Notes under the pieces: model-generated
Databases searched by the model: none
Seen by the model: only the letters and a program-made list of their open reading frames with translations
What the model was told of the DNA's origin: nothing
Source of the DNA: Proteobacteria bacterium ST_bin11
Lineage (GTDB): Bacteria > Pseudomonadota > Gammaproteobacteria > Methylococcales > Methylomonadaceae
Reading direction: 5' to 3'
DNA length: 58,067 nucleotides
Assembly: GCA_002083615.1 (NCBI GenBank)
Contig: MSXO01000027.1
Location: 1 to 58,067 of the forward strand
Position numbers and translations under genes: made by a program
Shown: one piece after another, positions 43,059 to 54,000 of the stretch
Numbering within the stretch: the first letter of the stretch is position 1
Layout of the letters: every line of letters begins with the position of its first letter

Positions 43059-45335
43059 GTGACGAATTTATTATCCAAAGAAATAACCGACGCCTCGGAA
43101 ATATGTAATAGCACGCAATACCATATAACGAATGCCATTCACCCTGCTTATGTCCTGCTGGTTTTGAATCCTGAAGATTATCGAATCGTTTTTACAAGTA
43201 ATAATGTCTCCAAAATATTCAATCAAACAGCAACAGATATTATCGGGCACCATCTGTTAGATTTACTCGAGGCTACTAGCGCCGAGAAACTTAGGACATT
43301 ACTCGCGCAAGAAAACATCCAAGATATTAACTATAGCGACCGCTTCCCTGCGCATGTGATAATCGCAAACACTCACATGGAAACAGAGGCGCTCTTTTAC
43401 CGTAATGACGATTTTATATGTGTAGAATTTGAAACCGATATCTTTAAAAGCATTAACATAGAATATCTTGATTTACTCTTGTTACGCTTATCGGGCACTA
43501 TTAATTCTTGCGAAGCAAACAGCCTAGGATTGGCAAGTTTGACGTGCAACGCCATTCATAAAATCATAGGGTTTGACCGAATATGGTATTGCGAATTTGA
43601 TGCGATGGGAAATGGCTATGTTTCTGGAGAATTCAATAACAATGTTTTACCGTCACTGATGCATCACCGCTTTCCTGCGACGGACATCCCGTTAGGTATT
43701 CGGTCTATTTACGTAAAAAACAAATCACGCGCCATTCTTGATGCAAACGCTGATTTTTCATTGATTGTAAATAAAAATGGCGGTGCAGCGGATAACATAG
43801 AATTAACATATTCACTTGCAAGAAGAGCCGGAGAAACTCACCTTGAGTATTTGCGCACTATGGGAGTAGCCTCTTCCGCCTCTTTCTCCGTAGTCAAAGA
43901 AAATAAACTGGTTGCTCTTTTTGGCGCACATTCCAAGCAACCTGCCTTAGTCAGATATAAACAGCTTGCTGCCTGCCAGTCTATGGTCGATAAGTATTTG
44001 GCAAAATATGAGTTTTTATTCCAAAAAGAAGCTATAGAGGAATTTAACCAAAAAGAGTCATTTATTTATAGCATTATTACCAATCTCGCCTCCAAAAAAT
44101 TTGACATTCTAAAACTATTTAGGAGCAACTTATCGTTATTCATCAAGCTAATGGATGCCGATGGCTTTATATACTGTAAAGATAATTGTCTTTATGGCGC
44201 TGAAAAAATTAATGATTCCTATCATAAGGCCCTTATCGACTTAATCCATTCACAAATTAACAATGGTATTATTGTCACAAACTCATTGGAGCAGCATCTA
44301 CCATTATTGTCAGACATAAAAAACGAAATTTGTGGAATACTTGCAATTAGATTGGTCGAAAATCAAAGTATTGATGAAATAATAATCTGGTATCGAAAAG
44401 AACATGCCTATGACGAAAAATGGGCAGGCAACCCCTCTCAGGCAGTTATTCAGGATAAGAGTGGCAAAGTCGGTCCGCGCAAATCATTTGATTCTTGGAT
44501 TAATAGAGTACAAGGAAAATGTGTACCCTGGAAAGATAGCCAGCTAAAGATTGCGCAAACATTCCGCCATGAATTTGTGCTGAAACGCGCTCTGTTCGAT
44601 GCCAAGCTACAAACTGATCAAGCTCAGAAAGCCAACGCCTTTAAAAGCCAATTTCTCGCGAATTTGAGTCATGAATTACGCACGCCGCTCCATGTAATGA
44701 CAGGCCTGATAGAATCTATAATCGAGAAGATCGATTCAATGCCTAAGGAAAGACAACTACAATATCTTTCTCTGATTCATAGCAGCAGCGACCGCCTACT
44801 TGTACTGATCAACGATCTACTCGACTTGGCTAAGCTAGAAGTAGGTATGATGCAGTTTAATTTCGCGAAATACTCATTAAAGTCTGTAGTTGATACGGCG
44901 ATAAAAGAAATATCTAAGCTGGCTGATGACAAGGAACTTGAACTGTGTGCAGATGTAAACGAGGAAATCAATATCGTCTTTGATAAAGAACGCATGACAC
45001 AAGTATTAATTAACCTGCTTAACAATGCCGTTAAGTTCACTCCGGCGGGTAAGCGTATAAGCATTAAAGCCAAAAGTAATAATGACATATTAAACTTGAT
45101 GGTGTCTGATCAAGGAATTGGCATTCCAGAAAATGAACTAGACACCGTATTCGATAAGTACGTTCAAAGCAGTAAGACCAAAACAGACGCCGGAGGCACT
45201 GGACTGGGTCTTTCAATATGCAAAGAAATCATACAAGCTCATAAAGGACGTATCTGGGCGGAAAATAACGACGATGGTGGCGCCAGTTTTTTCTTGGAAT
45301 TTCCCGTTAATTTAGAAAAAACCAGCTACCAATAA
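43059..45335 (+). CDS. bacteriophytochrome sensor histidine kinase
   Basis: A 758-aa photosensory kinase. Domains: PAS (about 10-130) with the biliverdin-attachment-type cysteine C16 (ASEICNST); GAF (about 145-320) with PATDIP at 206-211 and the chromophore-pocket histidine H261 in THLEYLRTMGV; PHY (about 335-510) with the tongue motif PRKSF at 473-477; HisKA with H538 in SHELRTPL; HATPase with NLLNNAVKF, DQGIGIP and GTGLGLSIC. The start codon at 43059 is GTG with AGGAGG upstream. A response-regulator gene follows 14 bases later. It should sense red/far-red light with bilin; no heme oxygenase gene is in the window. Confidence 0.9.
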   Translation: MTNLLSKEITDASEICNSTQYHITNAIHPAYVLLVLNPEDYRIVFTSNNVSKIFNQTATDIIGHHLLDLLEATSAEKLRTLLAQENIQDINYSDRFPAHVIIANTHMETEALFYRNDDFICVEFETDIFKSINIEYLDLLLLRLSGTINSCEANSLGLASLTCNAIHKIIGFDRIWYCEFDAMGNGYVSGEFNNNVLPSLMHHRFPATDIPLGIRSIYVKNKSRAILDANADFSLIVNKNGGAADNIELTYSLARRAGETHLEYLRTMGVASSASFSVVKENKLVALFGAHSKQPALVRYKQLAACQSMVDKYLAKYEFLFQKEAIEEFNQKESFIYSIITNLASKKFDILKLFRSNLSLFIKLMDADGFIYCKDNCLYGAEKINDSYHKALIDLIHSQINNGIIVTNSLEQHLPLLSDIKNEICGILAIRLVENQSIDEIIIWYRKEHAYDEKWAGNPSQAVIQDKSGKVGPRKSFDSWINRVQGKCVPWKDSQLKIAQTFRHEFVLKRALFDAKLQTDQAQKANAFKSQFLANLSHELRTPLHVMTGLIESIIEKIDSMPKERQLQYLSLIHSSSDRLLVLINDLLDLAKLEVGMMQFNFAKYSLKSVVDTAIKEISKLADDKELELCADVNEEINIVFDKERMTQVLINLLNNAVKFTPAGKRISIKAKSNNDILNLMVSDQGIGIPENELDTVFDKYVQSSKTKTDAGGTGLGLSICKEIIQAHKGRIWAENNDDGGASFFLEFPVNLEKTSYQ

Positions 45336-45349
45336 CTCAGGGTAAAAAA

Positions 45350-46240
45350 ATGACATACCATATTCTAGCCATAGATGATGAACTTACAAACTTAATTATA
45401 CTTGAAGAATATCTTTCGGAAGGAAATTACGAAGTTACTTCCGTTCAGAGCGCACAAGCTGGGTTGGCCCAACTCGAATCTGGCAATAAATTTCACGCTA
45501 TTTTGTTGGACCGGATGATGGCAGGCATGAACGGCATGGAGTTCCTAGAACAAATAAAGGGAAATGATCGCTATAAACATATACCCGTTATTATGCAAAC
45601 AGCAGCTGCCACGCAAGATCAAATTGCCGAAGGCATTAAAGCAGGCGTATTTTATTATTTAACGAAGCCTTTCAAAAAAAATGTTCTTATTTCAGTTTTA
45701 GAAAGTGCTCTAAAGGACTTTTCTGTCTATGACGAGATAAAAACCAAGTTAGAACAGGTAAACGCCGCCCTCCACCGCATTGTTAGCTGCAGTTTCTTAC
45801 TACAAAATTTAGATGATGTGTCAAACGTTTCTTATTATATCGCGAAATTGTATCCCGATCCTGAAGTAACAATTATGGGACTTAAGGAGCTAATGATTAA
45901 TGCTGTGGAACATGGCAATCTTGGTATTACCTATGACGAAAAGTCCGAATTAAATTTCAAAGGTATATGGGCTAAAGAAGTTCAGAACCGCCTTTCATTA
46001 CCGGAATACAAAGACAAGTATGCGATTGCATCGCTAGAAAAAAATGATGATCAGATTGTATTTACTATTGAAGATCAGGGTCGCGGTTTTGACTGGGAAA
46101 AATATATGGTAATGGATCCAATGCGGGCTACTGACAACCACGGTAGAGGTATCGCCATGTCAAATATATTGAGCTTTGACGAGATCGAATACGTTGCGCC
46201 AGGCAACAAAGTAATTTGTCGGAAAAATCTAAAAAAATAG
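45350..46240 (+). CDS. response regulator with RsbW-like ATPase output domain
   Basis: A 296-aa protein. The receiver domain (1-125) has the acidic pair D9-D10, phospho-acceptor D54 (ILLDRMMAGMNG) and K106 (LTKPF). After a short helical linker, residues 165-290 form a HATPase_c_2-like domain: KELMINAVEHGNLGI (N184), IEDQGRGFDW and DNHGRGIAMSN. This resembles anti-sigma/serine kinases such as RsbW rather than a DNA-binding output. It is the likely partner of the phytochrome kinase. Target protein unknown; no anti-sigma antagonist gene is adjacent. Confidence 0.87.
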   Translation: MTYHILAIDDELTNLIILEEYLSEGNYEVTSVQSAQAGLAQLESGNKFHAILLDRMMAGMNGMEFLEQIKGNDRYKHIPVIMQTAAATQDQIAEGIKAGVFYYLTKPFKKNVLISVLESALKDFSVYDEIKTKLEQVNAALHRIVSCSFLLQNLDDVSNVSYYIAKLYPDPEVTIMGLKELMINAVEHGNLGITYDEKSELNFKGIWAKEVQNRLSLPEYKDKYAIASLEKNDDQIVFTIEDQGRGFDWEKYMVMDPMRATDNHGRGIAMSNILSFDEIEYVAPGNKVICRKNLKK

Positions 46241-46564
46241 TCATTATTCACCGTGGAGAATAACAATCCCTCTTCACCAGGAGAGGGCGCAATTTCTCGA
46301 GGATTTGACAGAGCCTTACCATTCGCTGAATAGTTATGAAAACCTGATTGCTTATACATGCCATCGATCTGAAAGATTTTTCTTAGACAGTAGCAAAATC
46401 CTATTTTTCCGATTTGCCAAATTTTGATTTTCGAACCCAAACAAATTTGCAGCAACGCATAAATGGATTTATCTGCAAAAAGCCAACGATTTCAGGCGTC
46501 GGAGTGTATTCGCAACAATCGCTCCCGACTCGGAAGTTGCTTTTGGGTTATCAAGATGTACCGA
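46241..46564. other. intergenic stretch without a gene
   Basis: Between convergent genes. A CCCTCT/AGAGGG pairing around 46269-46287 may act as a terminator for the phytochrome operon; nothing else is supportable. Confidence 0.4.
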
Positions 46565-47221
46565 TCAAACCCAATCCGAATCATCGTTATCGTCCAAGAA
46601 ACTATTGGAATCGTCGTTGGCTAGATAGTCACTGGATGAGTCTTGTTGTCCGGCATCATCACCATAATAGTTATTGACCACCGTATTTTCAGTGATTTGT
46701 TCGCCAACGGGTTGTTGGTTAAAACCGGAACCGTGGTGCCCCACCAGGTTTTCAATACCTTGAAATAAAAACGAACCGGCCACCACACCGGCTGCGGTGG
46801 TGGCTACGTTGCCTAGAAAACTTGAACCGAATCCTCCTCCTGTAGTGGTCGGCGCCGGGCGATAAAAAGCTGAATTACCAGCAACGGGCTGCGCGACGGG
46901 CGTTTGATAGCTGGATGCCCCCGGCACGGCATTTGAATTGTTCGATACTGGAGCCCAAGGATCATTGCCCAAGAAACTGCTTGTTGAAGGCGCAGACTGT
47001 CTCTCTTGCAACTGTTCCCGTAATGCGTTGATTTTGGCTTGGGCGTTATTGACAGCCTGTTCCAGTATTAAACTTCTTTGTACCAATAAATAAGCCGCAT
47101 CCGGCTGCTTTGCTATCGCTTCACGGATTAAGTTCTCCGCTTCTAGGTCTTTTTGGGGCAGTTTAAATTCGATCAATAGTTTTAAAAAATGATTGATTTG
47201 GTCACGTTCTTGGCTGTTCAT
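46565..47221 (-). CDS. DUF2076 family protein
   Basis: A 218-aa protein. The N-terminal ~75 residues (MNSQERDQINHFLKLL, AAYLLVQRSLILEQAVNNAQ) are the helical DUF2076 start. A Pro/Ser-rich linker follows, then FGSSFLGNVATTAAGVVAGS, FLFQGIENLVGHHG and an acidic C-terminus. The start at 47221 is favoured by GGAG eight bases upstream; in-frame starts at 47227-47230 are possible. Function unknown; relatives are described as periplasmic ligand-binding or stress-linked. Confidence 0.82.
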   Translation of the reverse strand: MNSQERDQINHFLKLLIEFKLPQKDLEAENLIREAIAKQPDAAYLLVQRSLILEQAVNNAQAKINALREQLQERQSAPSTSSFLGNDPWAPVSNNSNAVPGASSYQTPVAQPVAGNSAFYRPAPTTTGGGFGSSFLGNVATTAAGVVAGSFLFQGIENLVGHHGSGFNQQPVGEQITENTVVNNYYGDDAGQQDSSSDYLANDDSNSFLDDNDDSDWV

Positions 47222-47521
47222 TTTCATCACTCCGGCTAATTGGGTTCATCGGCTTGGGATACCTTCACTGTTCAATAAGCCAGTTTTATGCCAATGACTG
47301 TTTCCAGAATTCCAATGGCACACGGTGGTCAGGAGGGAGATCGGAATAAGATAATGATGGTTGAAAAAATGGCTGATTGGTTGATTTAAACCGCATTATT
47401 GGCGCTTAATGACCAAGCTAAGGAGGATTTCCGCGATTCTAATATTGGCACTATACCTGCTTGAATAAACTCATAATTGAGCCTAATGACGCTAACTCGA
47501 ATCGATTTAAAAGGAGCTATT

Positions 47522-47902
47522 TTGAAAACAACTAGCCGACAAATTTTGTGGACTACTATAATCTGTAGTGTACTGATGATGGTTACAGCGATTGTTTACT
47601 TGAAACTGGAAGGCTTCGGATCCCTGTCGGTTGAAGAGAAGCAGAATGAGTTGAAGTCTTTAATTCAGGGTTATATCGCTGATGGAATTCTATTGAAAGT
47701 GGAGCAGGATGCGAGTTTGCCGCGGATTTATGTCACACCGGAATTTGGTGTTTTGACGTCCAGCGAGAAGCAGGTAATACTGAAAGTAGTGCTCGATTAT
47801 TTCCAGCTAGAGAATGAAGAGATTCATTCGATCAATCTTTTTGACTCGCAAATCGAACATCCGATAGGGCATTTCGACGGTAAGGCACTATTTATGAATT
47901 AA
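47522..47902 (+). CDS. small single-span membrane protein, hypothetical
   Basis: A 126-aa protein starting from TTG at 47522, chosen because a perfect AAGGAG lies five bases upstream; the frame is open further up to 47477 with poorer signals. One hydrophobic span near the N-terminus (ILWTTIICSVLMMVTAIVYL), then a soluble mixed domain. Family not recognised. Divergent from the DUF2076 gene. Confidence 0.65.
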   Translation: MKTTSRQILWTTIICSVLMMVTAIVYLKLEGFGSLSVEEKQNELKSLIQGYIADGILLKVEQDASLPRIYVTPEFGVLTSSEKQVILKVVLDYFQLENEEIHSINLFDSQIEHPIGHFDGKALFMN

Positions 47903-48015
47903 CTCCCCCTGCCTAGAAACTCCCAACTTTTACGTCTACCTGCAGAATACGCCTCCACGAATATAGCTCTAAAGATGTCTTTGGCTTTAAATTTCACCAC
48001 GGTTTTTTTAATCAT
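47899..48015 (-). CDS. possible small or remnant open frame, 38 aa
   Basis: A Lys/Arg-rich frame starting MIKKTVVKFKAKDIFRAIF, overlapping the stop of the plus-strand gene by four bases. The same frame is open upstream of the ATG for another 17 codons without a start, which suggests the tail of an eroded gene. No known homologue recalled. The rest of 48016-48235 is empty. Confidence 0.2.
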   Translation of the reverse strand: MIKKTVVKFKAKDIFRAIFVEAYSAGRRKSWEFLGRGS

Positions 48016-48235
48016 CTCGGCCCCTGTCTTCCCTGTAAGATAAGACTTGGCGGCCGGGCAATCATGATCTTCTCAACGGTTAGCCAATTAATCTCTAATC
48101 TGTTTGTTTTTGAGATGAGTATTTTTCCTGAATGTCAAGATTGAACCCATCGTGGATAATACTCAGAACGGTCTCTGAAACGTATATCGTTAATTGATAG
48201 ATTTTGCGGCGGTAAAGACTGCCGAGGTGATTTCG

Positions 48236-48736
48236 TCAAACGGTTTTTGGTAAGGTTATCAATAAAAAGACATGTCTTAAAAGGCAAAATGCCGACAAGG
48301 GTAAAATTACAATGCTAATGCCCAGCAATGTATACTCGTGAATCTCAATATCGAATATATTCATGGGTATTTTTAACACTTCAACTAGCACTTCGATAAA
48401 TAGTCCGTAGAGCAGGATGCCTAACCCGTAAAAGTGACAGTATTTATCAATTCGTTGCTGGACTTCGTCGTGCATTGCGGGATAAAGATGAAAGACTTCC
48501 ATAATTGATTCGCGCTCTTCTAACGCAACCCCATAGGCTATTAGTATCGTAGCAATTCCATCTAATATATCTTCAATCAGATCAAAATCATTCCTAGATG
48601 TCATAAAATAATCAAATGCAGCAAAAATTGATGAGACAATTGCCGAACATACGGCGAAGCTGATGATTGAAATAAAGTATCGATTAGTTATAGCAATGTA
48701 AACATTGTTGCCGTTTTTATTATTGTTGAACCGCAT
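48236..48736 (-). CDS. hypothetical membrane protein, 166 aa
   Basis: Four hydrophobic segments: about residues 20-42, 60-75, 105-122 and 135-160. The middle loop (EERESIMEVFHLYPAMHDEV) is charged. The ATG at 48736 has AAGGA upstream. Family not recognised. First of three small membrane-protein genes on the minus strand between the DUF2076 gene and the RND operon. Confidence 0.68.
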   Translation of the reverse strand: MRFNNNKNGNNVYIAITNRYFISIISFAVCSAIVSSIFAAFDYFMTSRNDFDLIEDILDGIATILIAYGVALEERESIMEVFHLYPAMHDEVQQRIDKYCHFYGLGILLYGLFIEVLVEVLKIPMNIFDIEIHEYTLLGISIVILPLSAFCLLRHVFLLITLPKTV

Positions 48737-48796
48737 TGTTTTCCTTAAAAATATCAAAAATGCTCTATTACAGATGACTAGAGCTCAAAGCTTAAT

Positions 48797-49222
48797 TTAA
48801 TATTTTAAAATTATAATAGTCTCCATGTTTTTTGTTGCCAACGCAATTTCCCGTAAAAAACAGGTTATCCCGGCTGTTAAAGTCAACATTGCAGCAACGA
48901 ATAGTAGAGATGTTATTCTTGAAATATTTAATTGCAATTCAGCCCCCATAAACAAAATAACGATCGACAGACAGATAAGTAGGACGCATACGCAACATAA
49001 TGATATGGCTCTATGGATCAACCGAACTCTGAAGGGTAAATTCAATAATTCATCCCGATGACCAGCATCCACTTCACTCAAAAAACGATACCTATCGACT
49101 ATGCGGGCCAAGCGCCCGGTAAGTACATTTAAAAGGGTACCTACACCGCCAATTAAAAAGACAGGGGTTAATGCTTGTTGAATGACATGAGTGACTGTCG
49201 GGATATCTACTAATGTGTCCAT
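48797..49222 (-). CDS. DUF2721 family membrane protein
   Basis: A 141-aa protein with the DUF2721 signature VIQQALTPVFLIGGVGTLLN followed by VLTGRLARIVDR, then two further membrane spans in the C-terminal half. Function unknown. Possibly co-transcribed with the gene at 49258, 35 bases upstream. Confidence 0.87.
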   Translation of the reverse strand: MDTLVDIPTVTHVIQQALTPVFLIGGVGTLLNVLTGRLARIVDRYRFLSEVDAGHRDELLNLPFRVRLIHRAISLCCVCVLLICLSIVILFMGAELQLNISRITSLLFVAAMLTLTAGITCFLREIALATKNMETIIILKY

Positions 49223-49257
49223 TGATTAAAGGTTAAAATGTTGCGGGGAATAGAAAA

Positions 49258-49560
49258 TTAAACAATTTCAAACGACAAAATCACTGCAATCAGCATCATT
49301 GAGACTAGCCCTATTATGAAAATCACTTCTGCCCAGCGTTCAAATCCTTCGCTGGATTTCTTGAGACGAATCGATAAAAATGATAGAAGCGCACTGATTG
49401 TAAATAATAGGCTATCAATCGCCAAAGCCTTGTCAATAAGGTAACTCACCATATCTGCAGGCTGGCTTTTGACAATACTAATAACCATAATACATACACC
49501 CACCATGGTGGCCGAATTAGGTAAAATGTGAGTTGATAGGTCGTTGTTATTGTTATTCAT
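49258..49560 (-). CDS. small three-span membrane protein
   Basis: A 100-aa protein: an Asn-rich N-terminus (MNNNNNDLSTHILPNSATM), then three hydrophobic segments at about 19-34, 46-64 and 78-98. It lies 49 bases after the stop of the RND outer-membrane gene and may be read from the same transcript. Family not named; function unknown. Confidence 0.72.
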   Translation of the reverse strand: MNNNNNDLSTHILPNSATMVGVCIMVISIVKSQPADMVSYLIDKALAIDSLLFTISALLSFLSIRLKKSSEGFERWAEVIFIIGLVSMMLIAVILSFEIV

Positions 49561-49609
49561 CGTGTATTTTATATATTTTTTTGGCCGAATTTATTTATTC
49601 GTCCCCTGA

Positions 49610-51049
49610 CTATGATTGCCACCCCCCGCCAAGCGCTTTGTAAAGATCAACTGTCGCGCTAATCTGCTTTTCCTTGGTTTCGATCAGCTCTTTCTTAGCT
49701 TCCAAGGCGTCACGTTGCGTCAACAAGACATCCAAATAGTCAGCACGTGCCGACTTGAACAATTGATTGGCAACATCTATTGATTGCACCAATGAATCTA
49801 CTTGTTGCCGCTTCAACTGGTAGTTTTTATCCAAATTGTCGATGTTGGACATTTGGTTCGCGACTTCAGTGTAGGCGTTGATGATGCTTTGCTCGTATTC
49901 ATAAGCGGCCTTAACCTGGTTAGCGTTGGCATTTTTATACTCGGAGATGATAGCGTTTTTGTTAACCAATGGCGCCACCAACTCGCCTGCAACCATAGCT
50001 GCTAATGATTCCGGGGTATTGATCATATATTTCAATGCAAACGCCTGAAAGCCGACGCCGGCCCTTATGCCAAACGAAGGATAGAAATTGGCTCTAGCCA
50101 CATCGATGTTCAGATCGGCGGCTTTTAGTTCCAATTCTGCTTTGCGGATGTCTGGGCGGTTTTGTAACAACTCCGAAGGCACCCCCGCAGCCAACGCTTT
50201 CGGCTTAATATCCATGAAATGGACCGACGCCCGCTCAATTGCTTGCGGTGTTCTTCCGAGCAAGGTATTGATGCGGTTTTCGACAACGATAATCTGCTGT
50301 TCAATCTCGTATTGGCGCGCCTGATTTTTTGCCACCTCGGCTTCGTAACGTTTGACCGCCAACGCGTTGGTTCTAGCATAAATTTGCAATTGCTTAACCA
50401 CCAGCAAGCCATTTTGCTGCAGTGCAATGTTTTGCCGCAAATTTTCCAATTGGTTGTCCAGTGCCATCAGTTCGTAATACGAGTGTGCTACCTCCGCAAC
50501 CAGATTGGTTAGCAAGAAGTTCCGACCTTCGGTGGACGCCATATACTCGTAAACCGCAACTTGTGTCGAATTTCTGAGCTTTTTCCAGATGTCTATCTCC
50601 CATGTCGAGAACAAGCCGAACTGGTAGTCACCTAGAAAGGTCGGGAAAGCCTGACCTCTGGCGATATTTAAATTGTCCTCCACCGCCCCGTTGCGGGTAT
50701 ATTTTGCCGTTTTGTCGGCACCCGCCGAAGCGCCCAATTTAACAACGGGAAGGTATTCCCCTTTACGTGCCTGAATTTCGTTTTCGGCCATGCTGATGCG
50801 TTGCAGCATGATGTTGATTTCCTTGTTATTGGCAATCGCGGTATCGATCAAAGTCGAGAGGTGCGGGTCGTCGAAAAAATCCTGCCATTTCACCGAGCCG
50901 GAACTGGCTTGCTGGTTGGCTTCCAATTTGAACCGTTCGGGTAGTTGAGTGTCCGCGACTTTTTTTGTCATGTCTGGAATCCCGCAGGCTTGCATTAGCG
51001 ATGCCGCCACAGTCGTTGCTATCAACACATTCGTTTTACTCTTCAACAT
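49610..51049 (-). CDS. RND efflux outer-membrane channel lipoprotein (NodT/OprM type)
   Basis: About 479 aa from the ATG at 51049. The lipobox LMQAC gives a lipid-anchored N-terminus, followed by two outer-membrane-efflux repeats (ATTLIDTAIANNKEINIM-like helices; LLQNRPDIRKAELELKAADL, the typical NRPDIR motif). It forms the TolC-like exit duct for the adjacent RND pump. The start overlaps the end of the pump gene by 14 bases; a longer start at 51097 is less likely. Confidence 0.93.
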   Translation of the reverse strand: MLKSKTNVLIATTVAASLMQACGIPDMTKKVADTQLPERFKLEANQQASSGSVKWQDFFDDPHLSTLIDTAIANNKEINIMLQRISMAENEIQARKGEYLPVVKLGASAGADKTAKYTRNGAVEDNLNIARGQAFPTFLGDYQFGLFSTWEIDIWKKLRNSTQVAVYEYMASTEGRNFLLTNLVAEVAHSYYELMALDNQLENLRQNIALQQNGLLVVKQLQIYARTNALAVKRYEAEVAKNQARQYEIEQQIIVVENRINTLLGRTPQAIERASVHFMDIKPKALAAGVPSELLQNRPDIRKAELELKAADLNIDVARANFYPSFGIRAGVGFQAFALKYMINTPESLAAMVAGELVAPLVNKNAIISEYKNANANQVKAAYEYEQSIINAYTEVANQMSNIDNLDKNYQLKRQQVDSLVQSIDVANQLFKSARADYLDVLLTQRDALEAKKELIETKEKQISATVDLYKALGGGWQS

Positions 51050-54000
51050 CTTGGGTACCGTAATGATAGGTTTCGGTAAATGGATTGACGTCTTCATCTT
51101 TGATCAGGCGTTTGCCTTCGATCAATTTGGCGAAGATGTAATACAGCCCTGGAATTAGCACGACACCGAACACAGTACCAAACAGCATGCCGCCCAAAGC
51201 AGAGGTGCCAATGGTGCGGTTGCCGACCGCACCGGCGCCGGTGGCGAAGGCGAGCGGTACTAGACCGGCGATGAACGCAAATGATGTCATCAGGATTGGC
51301 CGAAAGCGGGCCTTTGCACCTTCGATAGCTGCTTCTCTGATAGACAATCCTTGTTCTTGTTTCTGAACCGCGTATTCCACAATCAATACTGCGTTCTTAC
51401 CCAGCAAGCCGACCAGCATTACTAAACCGACTTGGGAATAGACATCGTTGGCCAGTCCCATTTCCTTGAGCAAAAAGAACGAGCCGAAAATGCCGACCGG
51501 CAACGAACATATGACGATCAACGGCAACACAAAACTTTCGTATTGGGCCGCCAACACGAGATAAACAAAGACCAAAACCACTGCAAAAATGATTAGTGCT
51601 TCGTTACCGCGTGCGGCTTCGTCAAACGATAAGCCTTCCCAGGCTACATCGAAACCTTGCGGCAAGGTCGCCTTTGCGACTTCATTGATCGCATTGATGG
51701 CGTCGCCGGAGGTATAACCGGGAGCAGGCTCCGCTCGGATTGCGGCCGAGTTGTATAGGTTATAACGGGTTAGTTCGTTGGGGCCTTGTTGGGGTTTGAC
51801 AGTCATGAAAGATGAATAAGGCACCATTTTGCCCTCGTCGTTTTTCACGAAATAGTTAAGTACATCAGTCGGAAAGCGGCGGAATTCGGGCAAGGCTTGA
51901 ACATAGACCTTGAAAAAGTTGTTAAACCGGATGAAGCCCTGCTCGTAGGTACTGCCGATCATGATGTCCAGATTCTCCATCGCTTTTTCGATATTGACAC
52001 CTTTTTGCATTGCCAATTTGTTGTCGATCTGCAATTCGTATTGCGGGTAGTTCGCCGCATAAAAGGTGAACAAGCCAGATAACTCCTTCCGTTGGCGCAA
52101 GGCGGCCATGAAATCCTGGTTAAGCTTGTCGAACTGGAAGTAATCGGTGCCTGTGGTCTTGTCCAGCAAGCGGAAAGCCAAACCGGACGCTGCGCCGTAA
52201 CCGGGCACTGCCGGTGGTTCGAAAAACTCTATCACCGCGCCGAAATCGTGGGTTTTTTCTTCCAGTTGACGAATCACGTCTTGGACCGATGTCTTGCGTT
52301 GCGACCAATCTTTGAGGTTGATGATACAAGTCCCTGCGTTTGAACCCCGGCCCTCTGTCAATACCTCGTAACCGGCCAAAGACGATACCGATTGCACGCC
52401 ATCGATTTTTTCCGCGACCTCTTCCAGTTGTCGCGCGACTTTATTGGTTACTTCGATAGTCGAACCGGGCGGAGTCTGGATAATTGCATAGATCATGCCC
52501 TGATCTTCTCCCGGGATAAAACCCGTGGGCAAAGTTTCATCGACGGCGACAATCCCGAAGCAAAACGCGCCGAGCAGAGCGATGGTGACGATGCGTCGTG
52601 TTACGACGACATTTAGAAGTTTGACGTAACGTCCAGTAACTTTTTCGAAGACATAGTTAAAACCGTCGATAAATAAACCGATTGGTGTCTTGCGTTTTGG
52701 CTGGCCGTGCGTGTTTTTCAAAATCATTGCACACAACACAGGGGCAAGTGATAAAGCCACCACAGCAGAAATAACAATCGACGAGGCCATCGCGATCGAA
52801 AATTGGCGATAAAACACCCCAACCGGTCCGTTCATGAACGCGATCGGAATAAATACCGACACCATCACGAGTGTGATCGCCACAATGGCACCACCAATTT
52901 CGCCCAACACTTGTCGGGAAGCGACAAACGGGCTGACGTGTTCAGCTTCCATCTTGGCATGCACCGCTTCTACGACCACGATGGCATCGTCGACGACGAT
53001 CCCGATAGCCAACACCAACGCAAACAGCGTGATCAAATTGATCGACAAGCCGAAGGCTGACATCACCGCGAACGAGCCGATCAACGATACCGGCACCGCC
53101 AGAATTGGAATCAAGGTGGAACGCCAGTCGCCCAAGAACAGAAATACCACCAAAGTCACCAGTACGAACGCTTCGCCCAGGGTATGCAAGACTTTATGGA
53201 TCGAAGCTTCGACGAAACGCGACACGTCGTAGTTGATCTCGTAATCCATACCTTCCGGGAAGGATTTTTTTAATTCCTCCAGTTTGGCCTTGACGTCTTC
53301 GATGACCTTCGTGGCGTTAGTGCCGTAGTTCTGCTTTAGGACCATGGATGCGGACGGGAAGGAATCCTTGTCTGAGTAAATGTTGTAAAACTCGCTGTCC
53401 AGCTCGACTTTGGCGATGTCCTTTAGGCGCAGAATTTCGCCTTCCGAGTTGGCGCGAATAATGATGTCGCCGTACTGCTCCGGCGTGTTGTACCAGCCTT
53501 GGTAAGTCAACACGTATTCCTTGGATTGCGCCGCCATGCCGGTACTTTGGCCGATCCGCCCGGGTCGGCCGATGATGCTTTGCTTGGCGATGGCGTCCAT
53601 CACTTCTTCGCTCGAAACGCTATAGGCGCGCATCCGGTCCGGATTCAGCCAGATACGCATCGCGTATTGCCGGGCGCCCAGGATTTGCGCCTGTGCGATA
53701 CCGAAGATGCGTTGAATTTCCGGAATGACGTTGACGTAGGCGTAGTTAAACAAGAATTTCTGGTCGGCGTTTTTATCCTTACTGTAGAGGTTGACGTACA
53801 TCAACATGCTGGGTTGCACGAAATTCACGACCACCCCTTCCAGCCGGACCAGATTGGGCAAGCGGCTCATCACTTGGTCCACCCGGGTCTTGACGTTGAC
53901 CATGGCGATATTCGGATCGACTCCAAGATTAAACAATACCTGTATGGTCGCTTCGCCGGCGCTGGTGGCGTCCGAAACAATATATTTCATGCCTGGCACA

